From the NCBI GenBank assembly GCA_023144875.1, contig JAGLEW010000138.1, positions 1 to 12,443 on the forward strand: a stretch of DNA of 12,443 bases. The letters run 5' to 3'. Both the position numbers and the translations under genes were made by a program. Positions 5,689 through 12,443 of this stretch are shown here, piece by piece. Origin of the DNA: Methylococcales bacterium (GTDB lineage Bacteria > Pseudomonadota > Gammaproteobacteria > Methylococcales > Methylomonadaceae). Each line of letters begins with the position of its first letter. Position 1 is the stretch's first letter. The notes beneath the pieces were generated by a model. That model had not been told where the DNA came from and ran no database searches. It saw nothing but the letters and a program-made list of their open reading frames with translations.

Positions 5689-6488
5689 GTCGTTTAGCCG
5701 CAAAATTTAGGGCATTAAAAAAAATAAATCGTTGTGCCTTAATCCCGTTTATTACCGTTGGTGATCCTAATCCAGAATTTACCGTGCCATTAATGCATGC
5801 GATGGTTGAAGTGGGTGTTGATATTATTGAGCTTGGCGTGCCTTTTTCAGACCCTATGGCGGATGGACCTGTTATTCAACGTGCCAGTGAACGTGCTTTA
5901 GCGCATAAAATAGGCCTTCGGAACGTTTTAGACATCGTGAAAGTATTTCGAAAAACGGATCAAAAGACCCCTGTTGTTTTAATGGGCTATTTAAACCCGA
6001 TTGAAATTTTAGGCTATCAAAATTTTACGGATAAGGCGTATGATGCGGATATTGATGGCGTGTTAACGGTTGATTTGCCGCCAGAAGAAGCAAAGGCGTG
6101 CAGTGACTTATTAAATGAAAAGAATATTGATACCATTTTTTTATTAGCCCCTAATAGCACCCCTGAGCGCGTGAAAAAAATGGATGCCATTGGACGAGGT
6201 TATCTATATTATGTCTCCGTAAAAGGTGTGACAGGCGCAGGTCATTTAAATATTACGGATGTTGATCAAAAATTAACGATGATTAAACAACACACCAATT
6301 TACCAATGGCAGTAGGTTTTGGGGTAAAAACAGCGAAAACGGCTCAAATGATTGCTCAACGCGCTGATGCGGTAGTGGTTGGTAGCGCTTTGATTGAAAA
6401 AATTGAAAACAATTTAGAAAACCCTGAGCAAGCAAAAGAAGAAATTATCGAATTATTACACGCCATGCGTCAGGCAATGGATCGTTAA
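5685..6488 (+). CDS. trpA: Tryptophan synthase alpha subunit
   Basis: Cleaves indole-3-glycerol phosphate to indole and glyceraldehyde-3-phosphate; indole is channelled to TrpB. The 267-residue TIM barrel has catalytic Glu49 (IELGVPFSDP) and Asp60 (ADGPVIQ) at the same positions as in E. coli. Other hallmarks are LMGYLNPIE, FLLAPNSTPER, YYVSVKGVTGAG and VGFGVKT, with the phosphate-binding VVVGSALIE near the end. It overlaps trpB by four bases and is followed after 14 bases by accD. No trpC, trpD or trpE is in the window, so the pathway is split as in many gammaproteobacteria. Confidence 0.98.
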   Translation: MSRLAAKFRALKKINRCALIPFITVGDPNPEFTVPLMHAMVEVGVDIIELGVPFSDPMADGPVIQRASERALAHKIGLRNVLDIVKVFRKTDQKTPVVLMGYLNPIEILGYQNFTDKAYDADIDGVLTVDLPPEEAKACSDLLNEKNIDTIFLLAPNSTPERVKKMDAIGRGYLYYVSVKGVTGAGHLNITDVDQKLTMIKQHTNLPMAVGFGVKTAKTAQMIAQRADAVVVGSALIEKIENNLENPEQAKEEIIELLHAMRQAMDR

Positions 6489-6502
6489 GAGAGTATTAAG
6501 TT

Positions 6503-7417
6503 ATGAGTTTGAGTTGGTTTGAAAAATTAGTCCCTGCAACTATTAGAACGGATGCTTCCAATAAAAAAACAGGGATTCCTGAAGGGTTATGGAATAAATG
6601 TCCTAGCTGTCAGGCGGTTTTATACAATGCTGAAGTTGAAAAAAATGCCCATGTTTGTCCTAAATGCGAACATCACATGCGAATTAGCGCGAGAATGCGG
6701 CTGGATTTATTTTTAGATAAAGAAGCGCGAGTTGAAATTGGTAAAGGTTTAAAGCCGATGGATCCGTTAAAATTTAAAGACACTAAAAAATACAAAGACC
6801 GTCTTTCACAAGCACAAAAAAAGACCAAAGAAAATGATGCCCTAGTTGTAATGGAAGGTTTATTGCAAGGACATCCGATTGTGGTCGCAGCCTTTAACTT
6901 TAGTTTTATGGGCGGTTCGATGGGGTCGGTTGTGGGTGAGCGCTTTGTCCTCGGCGTAAACCGAGCGCTTGAAATAAATGCACCTTTTGTCGTGTTTACG
7001 GCATCAGGGGGCGCACGGATGCAAGAATCTTTATTTTCCTTGTTTCAGATGAGTAAAACCAGCGCGGCATTGGCAAAATTATCCAAAGCGCAATTACCGT
7101 ATATTTCTTTCATGACCGACCCTACTATGGGAGGCGTGTCAGCGAGTTTAGCCATGTTGGGTGATATTAATATCGCCGAACCTAATGCCTTAATTGGATT
7201 TGCAGGCCCTCGTGTTATTGAACAAACAGTGCGAGAAAAATTACCTGAAGGCTTTCAGCGCAGTGAATTTTTACAAGAACATGGTGCGATTGATATGATT
7301 ATTGATCGACGAAAAATGCGTGTAAAATTGAGTCATATTCTCTCCATGCTTATGGCGCATCATGTGGTAATCAATGAAAAAATGCCTGAAGATAAGGCCG
7401 TTAGCAATAATGATTAG
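6503..7417 (+). CDS. accD: Acetyl-CoA carboxylase carboxyltransferase subunit beta
   Basis: With AccA it transfers the carboxyl group from carboxybiotin to acetyl-CoA, giving malonyl-CoA, the committed step of fatty acid synthesis. At 304 residues it matches E. coli AccD. The N-terminal four-cysteine zinc ribbon is present (Cys33, Cys36, Cys52, Cys55), preceded by the conserved PEGLWNKCPSC region. The crotonase-like carboxyltransferase core follows, with GGSMGSVVGE (137-146), FTASGGARMQES (165-176) and PTMGGVSAS (207-215). A purine-rich AAGAGAG precedes the ATG. accD next to folC is a classic gammaproteobacterial neighbourhood. The last ten or so residues are poorly conserved and acidic, as usual. 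Confidence 0.98.
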   Translation: MSLSWFEKLVPATIRTDASNKKTGIPEGLWNKCPSCQAVLYNAEVEKNAHVCPKCEHHMRISARMRLDLFLDKEARVEIGKGLKPMDPLKFKDTKKYKDRLSQAQKKTKENDALVVMEGLLQGHPIVVAAFNFSFMGGSMGSVVGERFVLGVNRALEINAPFVVFTASGGARMQESLFSLFQMSKTSAALAKLSKAQLPYISFMTDPTMGGVSASLAMLGDINIAEPNALIGFAGPRVIEQTVREKLPEGFQRSEFLQEHGAIDMIIDRRKMRVKLSHILSMLMAHHVVINEKMPEDKAVSNND

Positions 7418-7434
7418 GCTTGAGCGTTCATAAA

Positions 7435-8709
7435 ATGGCCCGTTTTAATACATTACAAACATGGTTGGATTGGCAAGAACAATTTCATCCGCGCCCCATT
7501 GATTTAGGATTAGATCGAGCAACTCAGGTTTTTAAGCGACTTTATCCTAGTTACAATAAGCCATTAACGATTATTGTGGGGGGTACCAATGGTAAAGGCT
7601 CATGCGTGGCTTTTTTGGAAGCCATTTATAAAGCGCAGGGTTATAAAGTAGGCACCTATACTTCACCGCATATTGTGCATTATCGTGAGCGGATTAAAAT
7701 TAATGGCGTACCTACCGATGATCAATTAATTTGTAACTCTTTTGAACGCATTGATAACGCGCGCGAAACGACTTCAGTGAGTTATTTTGAATTTGGTACT
7801 TTGGCGGCATTGGATATTTTTTCAAGAGCTAAGGTGGATATTCAATTATTAGAAGTTGGATTAGGCGGGCGACTGGATGCGGTCAATATTATTGATGCGG
7901 ATTTAAGTATTATTACTAGTATTGCTATTGATCATGTTAATTGGTTGGGAAATACTCGTGATTCAATAGCGGTTGAAAAAGCGGGTATTTTTAGAGCGAA
8001 TACACCAAGTGTGATTGGGGATGGAAATCCGCCAGCGCGTTTATTTTCAACAGCAAAAGAAAAACAAACACCGCTGTTGTGTTTGAATAAGGCTTTTGAA
8101 TATCAGATAAACTCACATGGGTGGCATTGGAAAAGTTCCATTCAAACGTATGAAAATTTACCTGCCCCTAATTTAATGGGGGAGCATCAATTTAATAACG
8201 CCTCAACGATTTTGATGGCAATTACCCAATTACAATCTTTTTTACCTGTTCAGCGCCAAGCTATTGAGTATGGGCTTCAAGATACCCAATTAAGAGGTCG
8301 ATTTCAATTAATTAACAGTTCACCACAAGTTTTATTGGAAGTCGGTCATAATCCACAAGCGGTACAAAAATTGTCAGAATATTTGAAAAAACAGTTTAGT
8401 CATCGAAAAATACACGCCGTTTTTTCAATTATGCGCGATAAAGATATTAATGGGGTGCTAGATATTATGAAATCATTGATTGATCGCTGGTTTATTAGCC
8501 CGTTAGATTCACCACGAGCATTGACGGATGATGCCATGCAAGCGACGTTTAAACAAAAAAAAATAGACAATGTTGTTTTGGGGTTTCAAAGCTTTAAAGA
8601 AACCTTTAGTGCGGCCAAAGTCGCGGCGGCAAAAGAAGATATTATTTTAGTTTTTGGCTCTTTCTATTTAGTGTCAGAATATTTAGCAGAATTTGAAGAT
8701 AGGCAATAA
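7435..8709 (+). CDS. folC: Bifunctional folylpolyglutamate synthase / dihydrofolate synthase
   Basis: A Mur-ligase family ATP enzyme that adds glutamate to dihydropteroate and then extends the glutamate chain on folates. From ATG 7435 it is 424 residues, standard for FolC. Landmarks are the P-loop GTNGKGS (50-56), TSPHIVHYRERIKING, LEVGLGGRLDAVN (139-151), SIAIDHVNWLG and VEKAGIF with the lysine that is carbamylated in the family. The C-terminal domain shows LRGRFQLI, LEVGHNPQAV, IMRDKDI and FGSFYLVSE. A TTG at 7420 would add five residues, but its AGG is only one base away; the ATG has GAG ten bases upstream, so neither start is strong. It lies close behind accD and three bases before the SPOR gene. 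Confidence 0.95.
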   Translation: MARFNTLQTWLDWQEQFHPRPIDLGLDRATQVFKRLYPSYNKPLTIIVGGTNGKGSCVAFLEAIYKAQGYKVGTYTSPHIVHYRERIKINGVPTDDQLICNSFERIDNARETTSVSYFEFGTLAALDIFSRAKVDIQLLEVGLGGRLDAVNIIDADLSIITSIAIDHVNWLGNTRDSIAVEKAGIFRANTPSVIGDGNPPARLFSTAKEKQTPLLCLNKAFEYQINSHGWHWKSSIQTYENLPAPNLMGEHQFNNASTILMAITQLQSFLPVQRQAIEYGLQDTQLRGRFQLINSSPQVLLEVGHNPQAVQKLSEYLKKQFSHRKIHAVFSIMRDKDINGVLDIMKSLIDRWFISPLDSPRALTDDAMQATFKQKKIDNVVLGFQSFKETFSAAKVAAAKEDIILVFGSFYLVSEYLAEFEDRQ

Positions 8710-8712
8710 AAG

Positions 8713-9312
8713 ATGAAAATAGAGGAATGGTTACAAAATAGAATCATTGGAGCGATTGTGATTACATTATTAGCCGTCATTTTTTTGCCAATGTTTCTTG
8801 ATGATGCGGAAGAGAGTCTGCAGGAAACCGAGACCTTGGTCTTACCAGAAGAATCATTAGTGAATACGATGGGCTTATCGACCACGGAATTGCCCGATAA
8901 TGTTGATGATGTGATTGAAAACCTTCATGCGCAACCGCCTGAAGAAACAACCGAACCACTTCCGCCAGCAGCAACTACGGTGCCTGTGCCAAATCCTTCA
9001 ACGGTTGCTGTTCCGACAACGGTGGTGACTGTACCGACCCCTGCTCCTGTTGCGGTTGAGAAAAAATCGACTACAATAAAACGTTGGTATGTACAGGCGG
9101 CAAGCTTTCATCGGGAAGACAATGCCTATACACTGACCGAAAAATTAAAAAGCCAAGGGTTTTCTGCGGCTGTTGATGTTTCAACGTCATCAAGTGGTAC
9201 TTCTATCTATCGTGTTCGTGTGGCGCAGGTTGATAGGCAGACAGCAAAAAGTGCCAAGGCTAAAATAAATCAACTAAACCGACTTAAAAGCATCATTATT
9301 TTTTCCAATTAA
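8713..9312 (+). CDS. SPOR-domain protein, DedD-like
   Basis: A probable inner-membrane division protein. SPOR domains bind glycan strands stripped of stem peptides at the septum, and DedD supports constriction in E. coli. The 199-residue protein has a short cytoplasmic start (MKIEEWLQNR), one transmembrane helix at about 11-29, an acidic stretch, a Pro/Thr/Val-rich periplasmic linker at about 75-118, and a SPOR domain at about 123-199 opening RWYVQAASFHREDNA. This is the DedD architecture, and the position between folC and cvpA is the dedD position in E. coli and Pseudomonas. The start is three bases after folC, suggesting coupling. Sequence outside the SPOR domain is too variable to prove orthology, so the symbol is left open. 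Confidence 0.9.
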   Translation: MKIEEWLQNRIIGAIVITLLAVIFLPMFLDDAEESLQETETLVLPEESLVNTMGLSTTELPDNVDDVIENLHAQPPEETTEPLPPAATTVPVPNPSTVAVPTTVVTVPTPAPVAVEKKSTTIKRWYVQAASFHREDNAYTLTEKLKSQGFSAAVDVSTSSSGTSIYRVRVAQVDRQTAKSAKAKINQLNRLKSIIIFSN

Positions 9313-9336
9313 CTTCTCTTAAAATAACTCGCAAAG

Positions 9337-9822
9337 ATGAATGAAATAGATTATGCCATTATTATCATCCTCGTTATCTCCTTATTAATTGGTTTATTAC
9401 GAGGTCTGATCAAAGAAATTTTATCCCTTTTGGCGTGGGTTGTTGCAATATGGGTTGGTTTAACCTTTAGTCGTCCTTTTTCGGTTTTATTTGAAACCTT
9501 GATTGATTTTCCTGCCGCAAGAATTGCCGTTTCCTTTGCGGTATTATTAATTTGCACCTTGATTGTGAGTGGAATTGTCAATTATTTTGCCGAATTGTTA
9601 CTTGAAAAAACTGGGCTGACAGGCGTTGATCGTTTTTTAGGGTTATTTTTAGGCATTGCGCGAGGAGGTATCGTGATTGCCTTATTAATTATGTTAGCAG
9701 GATTAACCCCTGTTCCTGAATTGGCTTTGTGGCAAAACTCAACCCTAATTCCCTATTTTTTAAAACTTGCCTTGTGGCTACGAGAGCAAATTCCTCCCGA
9801 AATTGCTGAGATGGCGACTTAA
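9337..9822 (+). CDS. cvpA: CvpA family membrane protein
   Basis: An inner-membrane protein first named for colicin V production and later linked to envelope homeostasis; its biochemical activity is not settled. The 161 residues form four predicted helices at about 4-21, 27-45, 62-83 and 101-122. The family signatures are RGLIKEILSLLAW after the first helix and LTGVDRFLGLFLGIARG leading into the fourth. It sits directly before purF, as in E. coli, where cvpA and purF share a transcript. GCAAAG precedes the ATG as a weak ribosome site. The C-terminus is short and soluble. Confidence 0.95.
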   Translation: MNEIDYAIIIILVISLLIGLLRGLIKEILSLLAWVVAIWVGLTFSRPFSVLFETLIDFPAARIAVSFAVLLICTLIVSGIVNYFAELLLEKTGLTGVDRFLGLFLGIARGGIVIALLIMLAGLTPVPELALWQNSTLIPYFLKLALWLREQIPPEIAEMAT

Positions 9823-9874
9823 TTAAGTATTCGCCCTTGTTTCAATATTTTTATCGACTAGTGCAGGATCAAAA

Positions 9875-11383
9875 ATGTGTGGTATTGCGGGTATTGTAGC
9901 CCACCAAAATGTCAATCAAGAGCTTTATGATGCCTTGACGGTATTACAACACCGAGGACAAGATGCCGCAGGTATTGTTACCTGTGAAAATGGGCGCTTG
10001 CATTTACGCAAAGCCAATGGCTTAACGCGCGATGTGTTTAGTAGCCGTCAAATGATGCGTTTGCGGGGTAACATGGGCATCGCACACGTTCGTTATCCTA
10101 CCGCAGGCTGTACCAGTTCTGCCGAAGCCCAACCTTTTTATGTTAATTCGCCTTTCGGACTTACCTTAGCGCATAACGGAAATCTAACCAATACTGAAGA
10201 ACTCAAAAAAGCGTTATTTATACAAGATCAGCGGCATTTAAATACCGATTCAGATTCTGAAATTTTATTAAATATTTTTGCACATGAATTGCAAAGCCTC
10301 GGTAAATTACGAATTACCGCAAAAGATGTCTTTAAAGCGGTTGAAGGGGTTCATAAACGTTGTCGCGGTGCTTATGCCGTGGTCGTTATGATTTCGGGGT
10401 TTGGTATTTTAGGCTTTAGAGATCCACATGGAATTCGCCCGATTGTTTTTGGTGAGCGACAAACAAAAGACGGTTCTGATTTTATGATTGCCTCTGAAAA
10501 TGTGGCGCTGGATATTTTAGATTTTAAGTTAACGCGGGATATTGAACCAGGGGAAGCTATTTTTATTGAAAACACAGGGGAGTTACATACCCAGCAATGT
10601 TCTGATATTGTCGATCATTGTCCCTGTATTTTTGAATATGTTTATTTTGCACGTCCTGATTCAATTATTGATGATATTTCTGTGTATAAAGCCCGTTTAC
10701 GCATGGGTGAAAAATTAGCGGATAAAATTTTGCGTGAATGGGAAGATCATGATATTGACGTGGTGATTCCCATTCCTGAAACCAGTCGAACCTCTGCGTT
10801 AGAAATGGCAAAAAAACTACGCGTTAAATTTCGTGAAGGCTTTATTAAAAATCGCTATATTGGTCGTACCTTTATAATGCCAGGTCAAACAATGCGTAAA
10901 AAATCAGTTCGGCAAAAATTGAATGCCATTGATTTAGAATTTGAAGGGAAAAATGTTTTATTAGTCGATGATTCGATTGTTCGCGGTACAACGTCTGGAC
11001 AAATTATTCAAATGGCGCGTGATGCAGGAGCCAAAAAAGTCTACTTTGCATCGGCGGCACCACCTGTTCGCTACCCTAATGTTTATGGAATTGACATGCC
11101 TGCGGTACGTGAACTCATCGCTCATAATCGTAATGAGAAAGAAGTCGGTGAGGTGATTGGTGCGGATCGAATGATTTATCAAGATTTATCCGATTTAATT
11201 GAAGCGGTACAACGGGGCAACCCTAATATTAAGCATTTCGATACCTCGTGTTTTAGTCAAGACTATATTACAGGCGATATTGATGCGGCTTACTTAGATC
11301 GTATTGAAACATTGCGTAACGATGAGGCGCAAGTAAATCGAAATGTTGAAAATTTTAGCATCGAAATGCAAAATTCAACTTAA
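9875..11383 (+). CDS. purF: Amidophosphoribosyltransferase
   Basis: The first committed enzyme of purine synthesis: it hydrolyses glutamine and transfers ammonia to PRPP to give phosphoribosylamine. At 502 residues it matches the E. coli-type enzyme. Cys2 follows the initiator Met directly (MCGIAGIV), so there is no propeptide as in Bacillus. The glutaminase domain has LQHRGQDAAG (24-33), VRYPTAG (72-78), AHNGNLTN (99-106) and NTDSDSE (123-129). The phosphoribosyltransferase domain carries the PRPP loop VLLVDDSIVRGTTSG (361-375) and then AAPPVRYPNVYG. AGGA stands eight bases before the ATG. A 52-base gap after cvpA shows no clear promoter or PurR-like box. Confidence 0.98.
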   Translation: MCGIAGIVAHQNVNQELYDALTVLQHRGQDAAGIVTCENGRLHLRKANGLTRDVFSSRQMMRLRGNMGIAHVRYPTAGCTSSAEAQPFYVNSPFGLTLAHNGNLTNTEELKKALFIQDQRHLNTDSDSEILLNIFAHELQSLGKLRITAKDVFKAVEGVHKRCRGAYAVVVMISGFGILGFRDPHGIRPIVFGERQTKDGSDFMIASENVALDILDFKLTRDIEPGEAIFIENTGELHTQQCSDIVDHCPCIFEYVYFARPDSIIDDISVYKARLRMGEKLADKILREWEDHDIDVVIPIPETSRTSALEMAKKLRVKFREGFIKNRYIGRTFIMPGQTMRKKSVRQKLNAIDLEFEGKNVLLVDDSIVRGTTSGQIIQMARDAGAKKVYFASAAPPVRYPNVYGIDMPAVRELIAHNRNEKEVGEVIGADRMIYQDLSDLIEAVQRGNPNIKHFDTSCFSQDYITGDIDAAYLDRIETLRNDEAQVNRNVENFSIEMQNST

Positions 11384-11400
11384 TAAACAGTATTAACGAG

Positions 11401-12443
11401 ATGATAAAAAAAACAACCAACTGGAATGATTACGCACTTGAAACCCAAGCCGTACGCGCAGGGCAACAACGTGGGTTTGAAAGCGAGCATAGCATTCCTA
11501 TTTTTGCCACTTCAAGCTATGTTTTTGACAGTGCAGAAGAAGCGTATTTACGTTTTACAGGTCAGCAGCAGGGCAATATTTATTCGCGATTTACCAACCC
11601 TACGGTGGATGCATTCCAACAACGATTAGCATTTATGGAAAAAGGTGAGCGCTGTTTAGCCTTTGCTTCAGGAATGGCGGCGATTATGTCATTAGGAATG
11701 AGTCTTTTAAAAGCAGGCGATCATATTGTTTCCTCGCGCAGTGTTTTTGGAAATACACTGTTAATGTTTGAAAATTATTTTGGAAAATTTGGCGTTGATA
11801 CCGACTTTGTTACCCTCACTGATTTATCCGCGTGGGAAGCGGCCATAAAACCAGAGACTCAATTTTTATTTGTAGAAACCCCCTCAAACCCGTTAATAGA
11901 AATTGTTGATATTAAAGCGTTGGCGGATATTGCTCATAAACATGATTGTTTATTAGTGGTGGATAATGTTTTTTGCACCCCTGCTTTGCAAACCCCGCTG
12001 GAACTGGGTGCTGATATTGTCGTACATTCCACCACGAAATATATTGATGGGCATGGGCGTTGTGTTGGTGGGGCCGTGATAGCCAATGATGCGTTAATTG
12101 AAAAATCCTTTTATCCCTATTTACGCACAGGAGGCGCGACTATGAGTGCTTTTAATGCATGGGTATTTTTATCTGGGCTTGAAACGCTTGCGATTCGGAT
12201 GAAAGCGCATTGTGAAAATGCCATGCAATTGGCGTTATGGTTGGAGCAGCAGCCTAAAGTCGATAAGGTTCATTACCCTGGATTACCATCACATGCTCAA
12301 CATGAATTGGCAAAAAAACAACAAACGGATTTTGGTGGTGTGGTCAGTTTTGAAATACAAGGGGGAAGGGAAGCGGCTTGGAGATTGATTGATAGCACAC
12401 AGATGTTATCTATTACCGCAAATTTAGGGGATGTTAAAACCAC
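11401..12443 (+). CDS. metZ: O-succinylhomoserine sulfhydrylase (3' end outside window)
   Basis: A PLP enzyme of the Cys/Met metabolism family that makes homocysteine directly from O-succinylhomoserine and sulfide. The frame is open for 347 codons from ATG 11401, preceded by ACGAG, and leaves the right edge; about 45 residues are probably missing. Features are LETQAVRAG at the start, YSRFTNPTVDAF (61-72), FASGMAAI, ETPSNPL (159-165), VVDNVF with the PLP-contacting Asp188, and the Schiff-base Lys213 in HSTTKYIDGHGR. The position right after purF, typical of pseudomonads, and the N-terminal style favour MetZ over MetB, MetC or MetY, but the substrate cannot be proven from sequence alone. The gap to purF is 17 bases. 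Confidence 0.93.
   Translation, partial: MIKKTTNWNDYALETQAVRAGQQRGFESEHSIPIFATSSYVFDSAEEAYLRFTGQQQGNIYSRFTNPTVDAFQQRLAFMEKGERCLAFASGMAAIMSLGMSLLKAGDHIVSSRSVFGNTLLMFENYFGKFGVDTDFVTLTDLSAWEAAIKPETQFLFVETPSNPLIEIVDIKALADIAHKHDCLLVVDNVFCTPALQTPLELGADIVVHSTTKYIDGHGRCVGGAVIANDALIEKSFYPYLRTGGATMSAFNAWVFLSGLETLAIRMKAHCENAMQLALWLEQQPKVDKVHYPGLPSHAQHELAKKQQTDFGGVVSFEIQGGREAAWRLIDSTQMLSITANLGDVKT

Noticed and set aside
8664..8974. Minus-strand frames across the folC-dedD junction
   Set aside because: Antisense to two well supported genes, with low-complexity composition and no ribosome site.
9823..9874. PurR-controlled promoter before purF
   Set aside because: No palindrome like the ACGCAAACGTTTGCGT family is present in the 52-base gap and no paired -35/-10 boxes stand out.
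11426..11629. Plus-strand frame at the start of metZ
   Set aside because: Out-of-frame shadow; the metZ frame from 11401 shows continuous family motifs through the same bases.
1..12443. CRISPR array, tRNA, rRNA, transposase or prophage gene
   Set aside because: I saw no regularly spaced repeats, no cloverleaf or rRNA-like stretches, and no transposase or integrase motifs on either strand.

Overview
The window looks like a chromosomal segment of an AT-leaning gammaproteobacterium. Two things point there: the gene order trpF-trpB-trpA-accD-folC-dedD-cvpA-purF-metZ, and an IscR of the proteobacterial type. The run from accD to metZ is the arrangement known from pseudomonads, xanthomonads and relatives. 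Placing trpF-trpB-trpA directly before accD, with modest GC, would fit groups such as Methylococcales or Thiotrichales, but that placement is inference only.

Left block (1-3050, all on the minus strand). A Rrf2-family regulator, IscR, is followed 9 bases later by a NifS/IscS-type cysteine desulfurase that runs off the left edge. The iscR promoter can be read almost base by base: TTGACT, 17 bases, TATAGT, with a near-consensus type 1 IscR operator over the -35 and spacer. This implies feedback control of Fe-S cluster assembly by cluster-loaded IscR. Upstream of it lies a two-gene membrane operon, nfeD-like then qmcA-like (SPFH/stomatin), with a possible weak terminator after qmcA.

Middle (3051-3855). 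About 800 bases hold no intact gene. They contain the decayed end of a gene for a Fis-type helix-turn-helix protein, broken by a one-base deletion in a run of A. There are also several perfect inverted repeats, a strong Rho-independent terminator (3695-3728) and a probable trpF promoter (3801-3828). This is the least ordinary part of the window and looks like a scar between two conserved blocks.

Right block (3856-12443, all plus strand). Nine closely packed genes have gaps of -4 to about 50 bases and no recognisable internal terminator. TrpF, TrpB and TrpA catalyse the last steps of tryptophan synthesis except the IGPS step. AccD is the carboxyltransferase beta subunit of acetyl-CoA carboxylase. 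FolC makes folylpolyglutamate. A DedD-like SPOR protein acts at the division septum. CvpA is a four-helix membrane protein, and PurF starts purine synthesis. MetZ (cut by the right edge) makes homocysteine from O-succinylhomoserine and sulfide. All key catalytic residues I could check are present.

I found no undescribed defence, mobile or biosynthetic system. The points worth a second look are the IscR-controlled promoter, the Fis-type pseudogene, and the cluster of inverted repeats around it.
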